From Candidatus Krumholzibacteriota bacterium (GTDB lineage Bacteria; Krumholzibacteriota; Krumholzibacteriia; LZORAL124-64-63): a DNA stretch of 62,224 bases. The position numbers were made by a program, and so were the translations under genes. Positions within the stretch are counted from its first letter, which is position 1, and every line of letters starts with the position of its first letter. Below the pieces are notes generated by a model. It was not told the DNA's origin, did no database searches, and saw nothing but the letters and a program-made list of their open reading frames with translations. Shown here piece by piece: positions 44,793 to 54,061 of the stretch. The stretch covers positions 1-62,224 of the forward strand of contig JAJRWA010000229.1 of assembly GCA_024277025.1 (NCBI GenBank). Direction: 5' to 3'.

Positions 44793-45716
44793 CTAGCGCG
44801 GGCAGCGGTACAGCCGGTCCCGGGCCGAGTCGCCCAGCCGCGTGCCGGCGAACATCACCAGCCAGCCGAGGGCCAGACCGGCCGCCACATCGACCACATA
44901 GTGATAGCGGTTGTAGACCGTGGCCATGCACAGCAGCACGAAAATCAGGGTCATCCACCAACGGTGCCGGGGGAAGTTCCGCCAGGTGTGCCACCAGGGA
45001 ATCATCGAGGCGGCCACGTGACTGGACGGGAACGCCGCGCCAAGCAAAGCGCCGTGGGTATGTATGTAGTGCATGATGTCGGTGAAGATCCAGCCGTCCA
45101 CGGCCACGAATCCGGCCCGGAAATACTTGGGCCCCCAGGCGGGAAACAGCGTGTACATGGTGTAGCAGATGAGCATGGTCACGCTCAGGTCGCGAATGAA
45201 ATCGCGTACGAGATCCCACTGCTGGTCGGACTGCAGTGTCCTGGCCTTGAATACCAATACCAAATAGCCGGCCGCCAGGAAGTAGTACGTGAAGTAGGCG
45301 AACTCCATCAGCTCATGGAACCAGGGCCAGGGCCAGGCGCGCGACCACTCCAGGCTGGGCTGGAAACCAAAGATGAGCTCCTCGAGCCGGATCAGCGAAG
45401 GGTCGATGCTGTTCTCGAAGTCGAAGTAGATCAGGCCCAGATGCTCCATCTCCGAGTAGAACAGCGGAAAGATCAACGGCAGGTAGATGTCGCCCAGCAG
45501 GCGAGGCGCAAAGTGTCGGCTGCAGCGCAGCAGCGGCGGCACGAACCAGACGGCTGCCGCCAGGATCCCGTGCTGCAGGGCGTTCAGCCAGGGGTGGGGG
45601 AACACCGACGGCTTGAGCACCGGATAGAAGGCGCTGACAATCAGGTACACCACGACCAGGCGGTCGAAGTTCATCCGGCGCAGGGACAGTTCGATCAGGC
45701 GTCGGCGCAAGGTCAC
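44793..45716 (-). CDS. Aur1-like PAP2 membrane protein, candidate sphingolipid head-group synthase
   Basis: 307 residues with about six membrane helices. The PAP2 active-site blocks are AAFPSSHVAASMIP (PSSH with catalytic His) and NRYHYVVDVAAGLALGW (His and Asp). The upstream pattern RLEELIFGFQPSLEWSRA and CYTMYTLFPAWGPKYFR matches the PAP2_3/Aur1 family, which includes inositol-phosphoceramide synthases. Its GTG start overlaps the stop of the CerR-like gene (GTGA), so it is translationally coupled to the ceramide genes. The likely job is to put a phospho-head group on ceramide or to remove one. Last gene of the operon. Confidence 0.75.
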   Translation of the reverse strand: MTLRRRLIELSLRRMNFDRLVVVYLIVSAFYPVLKPSVFPHPWLNALQHGILAAAVWFVPPLLRCSRHFAPRLLGDIYLPLIFPLFYSEMEHLGLIYFDFENSIDPSLIRLEELIFGFQPSLEWSRAWPWPWFHELMEFAYFTYYFLAAGYLVLVFKARTLQSDQQWDLVRDFIRDLSVTMLICYTMYTLFPAWGPKYFRAGFVAVDGWIFTDIMHYIHTHGALLGAAFPSSHVAASMIPWWHTWRNFPRHRWWMTLIFVLLCMATVYNRYHYVVDVAAGLALGWLVMFAGTRLGDSARDRLYRCPR

Positions 45717-46687
45717 AGCCAGCCCTGCTTTCGGTAGAAGGCCAGGGTTTCAGCGAAGCCGGTGGCGGCATCGTAGCGGGCGGAGAAGCCGGTGTCACGA
45801 GTCAACCGGCTGCCGTCGCACACCCAGCCGACGGTGTCCAGATCCCGCACACGGTCGCGGCTCAGCAGCAGCGAGGCCTGGCCGCCGAGCAGGCCGGCCA
45901 GGCCGGCGACAGCCCGTACGGCCCCGAGCGGAATCGTCACCCGGCGCACGTTGCGGCCGGCGGCGGCGGTCAGGGCGGCGCGCAGTTGTTCCCAGTCGTA
46001 GCCCACCTGGCGGTCGCTGATGAAGTAGGCGCCGCTGGCGGCCGGCGCCTGGAGCAAGGCCAGGACGGCGGCGGCGGCGTCACGGCCGTCAACCAGGCTC
46101 AGGCCGGTCAGGCGCCGGCCCAGGCGTACGGTCCAGCCCTGGGTCGCGGCCCTCAGCAGCGGCAGAAATTCCCGGTCGCGGGGGCCGTACAGCGACGGTG
46201 GCCGCAGGATCACCCGGCGGAAGGAGCCCGCGGCAGCCATGAGCGCGTTCTCGGCGTCCCGTTTGCTGCGGCCGTAGGCGGTCAGGGGGCGGCAGGGGTC
46301 GTCTTCGACGGCCGGCCGGGCCAGGGAACCCGGCCCGTGGGCGGCCAGGCTGGACACCAGCAGGAAGGTCGCCCCGGGGTCGGGCCATACCTGGGCGGCG
46401 GCCGCCGCCAACGCCTCTGTGGGCTGCACATTGCCTCGCTGGTAGTGGACTTCGTCCGGACCCGCGACCACGCCCGCACAGTGGATCAGGCTTGTGGTAC
46501 CGGACAGGAATTCGGCGCAGGCGGCCTGATCGGCCAGATCCACGATCACGGTCTGCAGAGGCTTGTCCGCCAGCCAGCGCAGGTTGCTGGTCGGGCGCAC
46601 CGCCACGCGCACCCGGTGGCCGGCACCCAGTAGGGCGTCCGCCACATGGCTGCCCAGAAAGCCGGTGCCTCCGGTCAGGGCGATCAC
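45713..46687 (-). CDS. CerR-like NAD-dependent epimerase/reductase
   Basis: 324 residues, extended SDR. The nucleotide-binding motif is IALTGGTGFLGSHVADALLG at the N-terminus, and the active-site YxxxK is in LTAYGRSKRDAEN. In Caulobacter a protein of this class (CerR), encoded near spt and the ceramide synthase, reduces the 3-keto group of the ceramide precursor. Here it sits between the ceramide-synthase-like gene (3 bases upstream) and the PAP2 gene. The same fold also covers sugar epimerases, so the assignment rests on context. GTG start. Confidence 0.75.
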   Translation of the reverse strand: MIALTGGTGFLGSHVADALLGAGHRVRVAVRPTSNLRWLADKPLQTVIVDLADQAACAEFLSGTTSLIHCAGVVAGPDEVHYQRGNVQPTEALAAAAAQVWPDPGATFLLVSSLAAHGPGSLARPAVEDDPCRPLTAYGRSKRDAENALMAAAGSFRRVILRPPSLYGPRDREFLPLLRAATQGWTVRLGRRLTGLSLVDGRDAAAAVLALLQAPAASGAYFISDRQVGYDWEQLRAALTAAAGRNVRRVTIPLGAVRAVAGLAGLLGGQASLLLSRDRVRDLDTVGWVCDGSRLTRDTGFSARYDAATGFAETLAFYRKQGWL

Positions 46688-46690
46688 GGT

Positions 46691-47815
46691 CTACCCCACG
46701 GCCTTTTCGTAGATACGGTAGGTCTTGTAGCAGTCGGCGCCGTAGCCTTCGAGAATCCGGTTCATGGGCGCGTTGTCCGCCAGGATCCACGAGCACTCGC
46801 CGGCGGTGATGCCCTTGGCGAAGGCGGCCTGCATCGTGCGGTAGACCATGACCATGTCCACGCCCAGCTTGCGGTGCTCGGGCACGACGCCCATCAGGAT
46901 CGTCCGCGCGAAGTCGATCCGGCGCTTGTTCAGCAGGAATTTCAGCCAGCCGAAGGGCAGCAACCTGCCCCGGAGGGACTGGGTGGCCTGGTTGAAATCC
47001 GGGATGGTCAGGCTGAAGCCGATGGGCTCGCCGTCCATCTCGGCCACCAGCAGGAAATCGGCGTCGACCATGGATTTCATGTCCTTGGCCATGTAGGCGA
47101 AGTCCTCGTCGTCCAGGGGGATGAAGCCCCAGTTCTCACTCCAGCACTTGTTGTACAGATCGCGCACCAGTGAGGCTTCCGCAAAGAACCTCTTCATGTC
47201 GAATGGCCGGATGGTCAGCCCCGGCCGGCTGGCGATGCGTTCAATCAGGCGTTGCATTTTCTCGGGAAACTCGCCGCCGGTTTCCAGGTGCCAGGCGAAC
47301 AGGTCCTTGGCGCCGGCCAGGCCGAAGTCGGTCAGCTGCTGTTCGTAGTAGCGGGGGTTGTAGGGCATGCCGACCACCGGGCGGTTGAACTTGCCGTCGA
47401 CCTGCAGGCCGTACCAGTCGTGGTTCGAAGTGAAACAACCGGGACCGCGCATGAGCTCCATGCCCTCGGCGGCGATCCAGTCGGCCGCGGTCTGCAGCAG
47501 CGCTGCGGCCGCTTCCGGGTCGTCATCCACCTCGTAGAAACCGAAGAAACCGACTTTCTCCTGCCAGTGTTCGTTGTTGTACCGGTCGACGCAGGCGCCG
47601 ATGCGTCCAACGACCTGGCCGTCTCGCCGCGCCAGCCACAACTCGGCGGTGGCGTGGCGGTAGAAGGGGTTCTTCTGTTTGTCGTGGAAGTGCTTCATCT
47701 CATCGAGCAACGGGAACACGCAGTTGGGGTCGTCCCGGTAGATACGGTAGGGAACCTGCAGGAAGGCCTTGAGAGCGGTCTTGTCGGTCCCGACGGCTGC
47801 GATGCTGAGTGCCAT
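46691..47815 (-). CDS. GNAT-like acyltransferase, candidate bacterial ceramide synthase
   Basis: 374 residues. The N-terminal half (FLQVPYRIYRDDPNCVFPLL) and central WLARRDGQVVGRIGACVDRY belong to a large GNAT-fold protein family. The C-terminal GVVPEHRKLGVDMVMVYRT has the acyl-CoA-binding loop pattern. In Caulobacter the ceramide synthase (bCerS), which N-acylates 3-ketosphinganine, is a GNAT-like protein of about this size, unrelated to the eukaryotic enzyme. The neighbours spt and cerR support that role. ATG with CTGGAGGAACA before it. Confidence 0.75.
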   Translation of the reverse strand: MALSIAAVGTDKTALKAFLQVPYRIYRDDPNCVFPLLDEMKHFHDKQKNPFYRHATAELWLARRDGQVVGRIGACVDRYNNEHWQEKVGFFGFYEVDDDPEAAAALLQTAADWIAAEGMELMRGPGCFTSNHDWYGLQVDGKFNRPVVGMPYNPRYYEQQLTDFGLAGAKDLFAWHLETGGEFPEKMQRLIERIASRPGLTIRPFDMKRFFAEASLVRDLYNKCWSENWGFIPLDDEDFAYMAKDMKSMVDADFLLVAEMDGEPIGFSLTIPDFNQATQSLRGRLLPFGWLKFLLNKRRIDFARTILMGVVPEHRKLGVDMVMVYRTMQAAFAKGITAGECSWILADNAPMNRILEGYGADCYKTYRIYEKAVG

Positions 47816-47828
47816 TGTTCCTCCAGGT

Positions 47829-47860
47829 AAAAAAGAGCCGGGCTGCCAGTGACAGCCCGG
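47829..47860 (-). terminator. Intrinsic terminator between spt and the ceramide synthase gene
   Basis: On the minus strand CCGGGCTG pairs with CAGCCCGG (47838-47860), followed by CTC and six T (47834-47829). It lies after the spt stop and only 14 bases before the next start codon. It should end or attenuate spt transcripts, so the downstream genes may need read-through or their own promoter. Confidence 0.85.
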
Positions 47861-47902
47861 TTTCTGGTACAGACAGCCGGTGTGGCCGCAGTCCGGGCCC
47901 CG

Positions 47903-49087
47903 TCAGGCGGGGATGATCTCCAACTCGCGAGCGACCCGGGTCATGATGTCCATGGCCTGGTGGATTTCGTCCTCGGTGTGGGTGGCCATCAGGCTGAGCC
48001 GGATCAGGGCATTGCCCTCGTCGACCGCCGGGCTGACCACCGGGTTGACGAAGACGCCCTCGTCAGCCAGGCGGCGGCACATCCTGAAGGCGGCCATGTC
48101 CTCGCCCACCACCGCCGGGATGATCGGGGTTTCGGATGGGCCGGTGTCGAACCCCGCGTCGTCCAGGCGCTCCCGCATGATGTCGTTGTTGCGCCAGAGG
48201 GCGTCGTGCCTCCAGGTCTCCTCGAGCATCACGTCGACCGCGGCGGAAACCGAGGCCACCGAGGCGGGCGGCATGCTGGCCGAGAACATCAGGGCGCGGG
48301 ACATGTGCTGGATGAAGTGGATCGTATCGGCGTCGCCGGCGACAAAGCCGCCCACCGAGGCGAGCGATTTGCTGAAGGTGCCCATGATCAGGCCCGCTTC
48401 ATCAGTCAGACCGAAGTGGCTGCAGGTGCCGCGGCCGTGGTCACCGAGCACACCCACGCCGTGGGCGTCATCGACCATCAGGAAGGCTTCGTATTTCTGG
48501 CACAGGGCGACGATCTCCGGCAGCTTGGCGATATCGCCTTCCATGGAAAAGACGCCGTCGACGATGACCAGCTTGTTGCGTTCCCGGTCGCTGCTCAGAA
48601 CCAGTTCGAGATTCTCCATGTCGTTGTGCCGGAACTTCCGCACGTCCGCGAAACTGAGCCGGGCGCCGTCGATGATCGAGGCGTGATCCGTGCGGTCGAC
48701 CACGATGCTTTCGTTGCGACCGACCAGGGAGGTCAGTACGCCCTGGTTGACCATGAAGCCGGTGCTGAAGATCAGGGCCTTTTCCTTGCCCACCAGGGCG
48801 GCCAGTTTTGCTTCCAACTCCACGTGAATATCGAGGGTGCCGTTCAGAAAGCGCGAGCCGGCCGTGCCGGTGCCATACTTGGCGATGGCTTGCTGGGCCG
48901 CTTCCTTGACCTTGGGGTGGTTCGTCAGCCCGAGGTAGTTGTTGCTGCCGAGCATGATGATCTCGCGGCCCTGATACCTGACGGTGTTTTCCTGGGCCGA
49001 CTCGATGACCCGGAAATAGTTGTACAGGTCCGCCGCCATCAACTGCCTGGCGGTTTGGAATTTTGCGACTTTGTCCAGCAGGCCCAT
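47903..49087 (-). CDS. spt: Serine palmitoyltransferase-like enzyme
   Basis: 394 residues from the ATG at 49087 (an ATG three codons upstream is also possible). PLP-dependent alpha-oxoamine synthase. The Schiff-base lysine is K240 in GTFSKSLASVGGF, the PLP-binding Asp/His are in VDDAHGVGVLG, and the N-terminus has LGSNNYLGLTNHP. The family includes AONS, KBL and SPT. I choose SPT because a ceramide-synthase-like and a CerR-like gene follow on the same strand and no biotin or threonine-degradation genes are near. It would condense serine with an acyl thioester to 3-ketosphinganine. Confidence 0.82.
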   Translation of the reverse strand: MGLLDKVAKFQTARQLMAADLYNYFRVIESAQENTVRYQGREIIMLGSNNYLGLTNHPKVKEAAQQAIAKYGTGTAGSRFLNGTLDIHVELEAKLAALVGKEKALIFSTGFMVNQGVLTSLVGRNESIVVDRTDHASIIDGARLSFADVRKFRHNDMENLELVLSSDRERNKLVIVDGVFSMEGDIAKLPEIVALCQKYEAFLMVDDAHGVGVLGDHGRGTCSHFGLTDEAGLIMGTFSKSLASVGGFVAGDADTIHFIQHMSRALMFSASMPPASVASVSAAVDVMLEETWRHDALWRNNDIMRERLDDAGFDTGPSETPIIPAVVGEDMAAFRMCRRLADEGVFVNPVVSPAVDEGNALIRLSLMATHTEDEIHQAMDIMTRVARELEIIPA

Positions 49088-49216
49088 GGTCACCATCTCT
49101 TTCGGCGATACCGAAGTGAAGATCAGCGCGTGAGATACGAATTCGCAAGCAAGGGCACGAAGATACCCCGCCAAGGTTTGATCCTAGAAAATAGTCCGTT
49201 TACGGGATTCTAACAA

Positions 49217-49798
49217 CTAGAAAACCTCGGCCTCGAATACCTGGAAGCGGGCGCCTTCCTGCCAGTCGCCGGGGCCCAGGCCAGCCTTCAGGGCCAGATG
49301 GCCCAGGGTGGTGGTCAGATCCCAGCCCTGTTCGGGGGCCACCTGGGGCAGAAAGACAGCCTTGCGCCCCTGTTTCGTCAGCAGAACGCCGTGCCGCCCG
49401 ATGACGATCTCCTCGGGCCGGGCAATGGTCCGCAGTGGGGTCAGGGCCGAGATCTCGAGGTCCAGGGAGGCCAGTTCATCAGGGCTGACCGGCTGGAAAC
49501 GCGGGTCTTCGCAGGCGGCGGCCCGGCCGTTGCGGGCCACGGCGTCAATCAGCGGCACGACACCTTCGATGTAACCGATGCAGCCGCGCAACTGTCCGCG
49601 CTGGTGGAGGGTGACGAAGGCCCCCCGTTTGGTCGTCAGCCGGGCCGTCAGCTCCACGTCCCGCAGGCGGGCCATCTCGCGGGGATCCGGCGGGTCCTGC
49701 TGCCTGGCCGCTGCGGCCACCGCGACTTGGGCCACCTCGCGCAGAAATGTCTTTTCCTGTCCGGTCAGTTGGTCGAGTCGGGGGGCGGGTTCCAGCAT
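49217..49798 (-). CDS. AmmeMemoRadiSam system protein A (AMMECR1 domain)
   Basis: 193 residues. The AMMECR1 signature LRGCIGYIEG is present, preceded by TTKRGAFVTLHQRG. In many prokaryotes this gene occurs with a MEMO-type gene and a radical SAM gene as a set of unknown function. Here the MEMO gene is 7 bases upstream, but no radical SAM gene is nearby. Confidence 0.88.
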   Translation of the reverse strand: MLEPAPRLDQLTGQEKTFLREVAQVAVAAAARQQDPPDPREMARLRDVELTARLTTKRGAFVTLHQRGQLRGCIGYIEGVVPLIDAVARNGRAAACEDPRFQPVSPDELASLDLEISALTPLRTIARPEEIVIGRHGVLLTKQGRKAVFLPQVAPEQGWDLTTTLGHLALKAGLGPGDWQEGARFQVFEAEVF

Positions 49799-49805
49799 CG
49801 TCTTC

Positions 49806-50678
49806 TCACTGGTTGGGGATGGAGCCGTCAGTCAAGAGGACCGCAGCGTAGCTCACAGACAGATCATAGTTGCCGTCACGGTCACCACTGCGGGCGTAGT
49901 GCAGCAGGGCGCCTTCGTAACCGGAGGGCAAACCGCAGTCCAGGGCGACGGCGGTGGCGGCCAGACCGCACATGGTGATTCCGGACTGCCGGCCATAGGC
50001 GCGCAGACCGGATCCATCACCGGCCAGGATCCTGAGGACAGCGCCGCTGTCCAGCCTTTCCAGGGAGGCGGGAACGTCCTGGACAAATGGCACATAGCCA
50101 TACGCCTGTCCGTAGTGGGTGAAATCGGTGGATACCAGCAGCAGCGAGTCCTCGTCCAACTGCGAGACCAGTGCCTGGGCCGCCGCCCGGCCGGCTTCAT
50201 CGTCCAGGGGCGGCACCAGCAGGGGAATGATCGTCGGTACCGCGTCCGGCCATAGCCGTTGCAGGAACGGCAACTGGATCTCGATCGCGTGCTCCTGGGC
50301 GTGAGCCGCGTCGTCCACGGCAAAGAGGGGATGGTCGTCCAGGTCGGTGGTTGCGGCGGCGTCGACCGGTACCTTGCCCAACGGGGTGGCAAAGGCTTCG
50401 GCCCCGCTCAGGGCTATCTGGGTCAGGTGGGCGCGATGAGAGGGCGAGAGGATGAATACCCGCCGGGGCCGGTCCGTGGCCAGGGCGCCGTACAGGTGTC
50501 CGGCCGTCGGCCCGCTGTACTGGTAGCCGGCATGGGGGGCCACGGCCACCAGCGCGCGACCGGCCGGCCTGGGCCCGGGGTCGGCGGCGGCCAGATAGCC
50601 GTCGACCTCGCTGGCCAACCTTTGGGAATCGCCGGGATACCAACTGCCGGCGAGGACTGGGGCGCGAGTCGGTGACAT
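49806..50678 (-). CDS. AmmeMemoRadiSam system protein B (MEMO1 family)
   Basis: 290 residues. APHAGYQYSGPTAGHLYGAL near residue 50 is the MEMO signature, and AHAQEHAIEIQLPFLQRLWP supplies a second conserved His/Glu block. The fold is like extradiol dioxygenases. The product acts with the AMMECR1 partner on an unknown substrate. Cotranscribed with the downstream protein A gene. Confidence 0.88.
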   Translation of the reverse strand: MSPTRAPVLAGSWYPGDSQRLASEVDGYLAAADPGPRPAGRALVAVAPHAGYQYSGPTAGHLYGALATDRPRRVFILSPSHRAHLTQIALSGAEAFATPLGKVPVDAAATTDLDDHPLFAVDDAAHAQEHAIEIQLPFLQRLWPDAVPTIIPLLVPPLDDEAGRAAAQALVSQLDEDSLLLVSTDFTHYGQAYGYVPFVQDVPASLERLDSGAVLRILAGDGSGLRAYGRQSGITMCGLAATAVALDCGLPSGYEGALLHYARSGDRDGNYDLSVSYAAVLLTDGSIPNQ

Positions 50679-50805
50679 GGCAAGATCCTTGGATTCAACC
50701 GGCCATCAATAATCCGGGTTGGAAACCACACCGAAGGACTTTATCATATATGGGCACGCAGACAATATCCGTTTCCGGCGGATGAGCCTACCACGGGAGG
50801 GTGAT

Positions 50806-51150
50806 TTGAATATCAAGCAGAACAGCAAGGGCGATGTCATGGTCCTGAGCCTGTCGGGCAAGATCATGGGTGGTCCTGATCACGAAAAATTCATGACCGA
50901 GATCAAGACCCTGATTGCCGGCGGCCAGGTGGATGTGCTGCTGGACATGAGCAAGGTCAGCTGGGTCAACTCGACCGGGCTGGGCATTCTGGTCTCCGGC
51001 TACCATACGTTGAAGAAGAACGGCGGCCGCCTGAAGATCTGCCAGGTGAGCGACCGTATCGACAACATCCTGAACGTGACCCAACTGAAGCTTGTCTTCG
51101 AGACCTTCGACAATTGCGACGAAGCGCTGGCCTCGTTCGGCCAGGAGTAG
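50806..51150 (+). CDS. STAS-domain anti-sigma factor antagonist
   Basis: 114 residues from a TTG 5 bases after GGGAGG; a more distant ATG at 50782 is possible. A single STAS domain of the SpoIIAA/RsbV type. The phosphorylatable Ser is in DMSKVSWVNSTGLGILVSGY. It would bind and release an anti-sigma kinase. No kinase or sigma gene lies nearby. The Nudix gene starts 2 bases after its stop. Confidence 0.88.
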   Translation: MNIKQNSKGDVMVLSLSGKIMGGPDHEKFMTEIKTLIAGGQVDVLLDMSKVSWVNSTGLGILVSGYHTLKKNGGRLKICQVSDRIDNILNVTQLKLVFETFDNCDEALASFGQE

Positions 51151-51152
51151 AG

Positions 51153-51614
51153 TTGTCGGCGGACGGGGCTGCTGAAGGTGGGGAAACCTACCGCAAGCCG
51201 GCCCTGACGGTTGACGGTGTCGTGCTGGTGCGGGAAACGGAGTCGGATGGCTTCCGGGTCCTGCTGATCGAGCGTGGCCGCGAGCCCTTTCGGGGCTCGT
51301 TCGCCCTGCCCGGCGGGTTCGTCGACTACGGCGAGGATGTCGACCACGCCATCGGGCGCGAAGTGGCCGAGGAAACCGGTCTGAGCGGAGTCGCCTTCAG
51401 TCAGTTCCACACCTACGGCAAACCCGGTCGTGACCCTCGGGGCCATACGGTCTCGGTCGTGTATGTGGCCCAGCTGACCGGGGACGCACCCGCGGTCACA
51501 GGCGGCGACGACGCGGCCCGGGCGGCCTGGCTTCCGGTGGACGACCTGCCGCCGCTGGCTTTTGATCATGCCCACATTCTGGCCCAGGTTCTGGCGAGCC
51601 TGGATTCCCGATAG
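51153..51614 (+). CDS. Nudix hydrolase
   Basis: 153 residues from a TTG, with the ribosome binding site AGGAG lying within the end of the STAS gene. The Nudix box is GGFVDYGEDVDHAIGREVAEE followed by TG, the full GX5EX7REUXEEXGU pattern. Similar to ADP-ribose or 8-oxo-dGTP type pyrophosphatases. The substrate cannot be told from sequence. Translational coupling to the STAS gene may be accidental. Confidence 0.9.
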   Translation: MSADGAAEGGETYRKPALTVDGVVLVRETESDGFRVLLIERGREPFRGSFALPGGFVDYGEDVDHAIGREVAEETGLSGVAFSQFHTYGKPGRDPRGHTVSVVYVAQLTGDAPAVTGGDDAARAAWLPVDDLPPLAFDHAHILAQVLASLDSR

Positions 51615-51633
51615 ATGACCAAGGAGAACCAAA

Positions 51634-52722
<1,089 letters not shown>

Positions 52723-52741
52723 CGGGTCAGTGACCACAAGT

Positions 52742-52771
52742 AGCGGCGGGTGCACGACGGTGCCCGCCGCT
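52742..52771. terminator. Hairpin between convergent Mrp and rho genes
   Basis: AGCGGCGG pairs with CCGCCGCT, continued by GCAC with GTGC after a 2-base bulge. It lies between the two stop codons and can serve both directions. The T-run is weak (TCCTATTTC), so it may work partly by Rho. Confidence 0.65.
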
Positions 52772-52773
52772 TC

Positions 52774-53889
52774 CTATTTCGGTCCGGCCAGTTCCTTGAG
52801 CAGGTCGGTATTGGTCTCCCATTTTTCCATCAGCCTCAGCATGCCTTCCATCGCCGGCCGCGGCGCTTCGGCGACGACCCGGCGGCGCAGCAGGGTCACC
52901 GCTTCGAATTCCTTTTCGCTGTAAAGCAGTTCGTCCCGGCGGGTGCCGCTCGCCCGCAGATCCATCGCCGGATAGATACGGTTCTCGGCCAGGTTGCGGT
53001 CCAGCACGACCTCGCTGTTGCCGGTGCCCTTGAACTCCTCGAAGATCATGTCGTCCATGCGGCTGCCGGTCTCGATCAGGGCCGTGGCGATGATCGTCAG
53101 CGAGCCGCCACCCTCGATGTTGCGGGCCATGCCGAAGAACTTGCGCGGGATCTCCAGGGCGCGCGAATCCAGGCCGCCGCTCATGGTGCGGCCCGAGCCC
53201 TTGCCGCTCTGGTTGAAGGCCCGGCCCATGCGCGTGATGCTGTCCACGAGCACCACCACATCGTGGTGACACTCCACTTCGCGCACGGCCTGGCTCATGG
53301 CCATCTGGGACAGGCGCACGTGGTCGGCCACGCTCTGGTCACTGCTGCTGGCCAGGACTTCGGCCGGCGTCACCCGGCGGAAGTGGGTCACTTCCTCGGG
53401 GCGCTCGTCGATCAGCAGGACCACGATGCGGGTCTCGGACGCGTCCAGATGAATGGCTGCGGCGAGGTTCTCCAGCAGGGTGGTCTTGCCGGTCTTGGGC
53501 GGGGCGACGATCAGGCCGCGGGTGCCGCGGGCGATGGGCGCCATCAGGTCGATGATGCGCATGGCGGGGATACCGCTCTTGCTCAGGTCGAAGCGGTGCT
53601 CCGGGTTCAGGGCCGTCATTTCCTTCAGGGGGATGCGCTCGGCGAACTCTGCCGGGGCGATGCCGCAAACCTGGTCCACGCCGGCCAGGACCAGGCCTTT
53701 GGGGCCCTTGCGGGCCGGGCCGGTGACCTGGGCGCCGGTGGAGAGTTTCAACTGCTGGATCAACTTCTGGGGCACGAAGATGTCATTGCGGCTGGGGGCG
53801 AACGAGGCGCCGGCGTCGCGCAGAAAGCCGCCGCCCTTTTGCATGACTTCGAGGACCCCGCTGACGGGGTTGGCGGCCGATCCGGACAT
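52774..53889 (-). CDS. rho: Transcription termination factor Rho
   Basis: 371 residues from the ATG at 53889, which has AAGGAATGG at a good distance; a longer open frame upstream has no Rho similarity. Hexameric RNA helicase. The N-terminal RNA-binding cold-shock part contains KGGGFLRDAGASFAPSRNDI. The ATPase has Walker A APPKTGKTTLL, Walker B VVVLVDSITRMGRAFN and the Q/R-loop part GGLDSRALEIPRKFFGMARN. Shorter than E. coli Rho (419) at the N-terminus, but the core is complete. Confidence 0.96.
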   Translation of the reverse strand: MSGSAANPVSGVLEVMQKGGGFLRDAGASFAPSRNDIFVPQKLIQQLKLSTGAQVTGPARKGPKGLVLAGVDQVCGIAPAEFAERIPLKEMTALNPEHRFDLSKSGIPAMRIIDLMAPIARGTRGLIVAPPKTGKTTLLENLAAAIHLDASETRIVVLLIDERPEEVTHFRRVTPAEVLASSSDQSVADHVRLSQMAMSQAVREVECHHDVVVLVDSITRMGRAFNQSGKGSGRTMSGGLDSRALEIPRKFFGMARNIEGGGSLTIIATALIETGSRMDDMIFEEFKGTGNSEVVLDRNLAENRIYPAMDLRASGTRRDELLYSEKEFEAVTLLRRRVVAEAPRPAMEGMLRLMEKWETNTDLLKELAGPK

Positions 53890-54061
53890 GAATACCATTC
53901 CTTGGCAGGTGGTGTCGCTGGTCGTTGAGATTTCTTCTGGCAGGCGGCCAAACCGGCGCGAACGCCGGCGGCGATTCGCCGCACTGCACAATAGATCGGG
54001 GAAGTAGACATACAATAGCATTGCCGGTGGATAACCGTCAAGTTGCGCTGTCGGGCATCCG

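Noticed and set aside
47849-49213. Long plus-strand open frame opposite spt
   Set aside because: Mirror of the spt coding strand in GC-rich DNA; no recognised family and no promoter.
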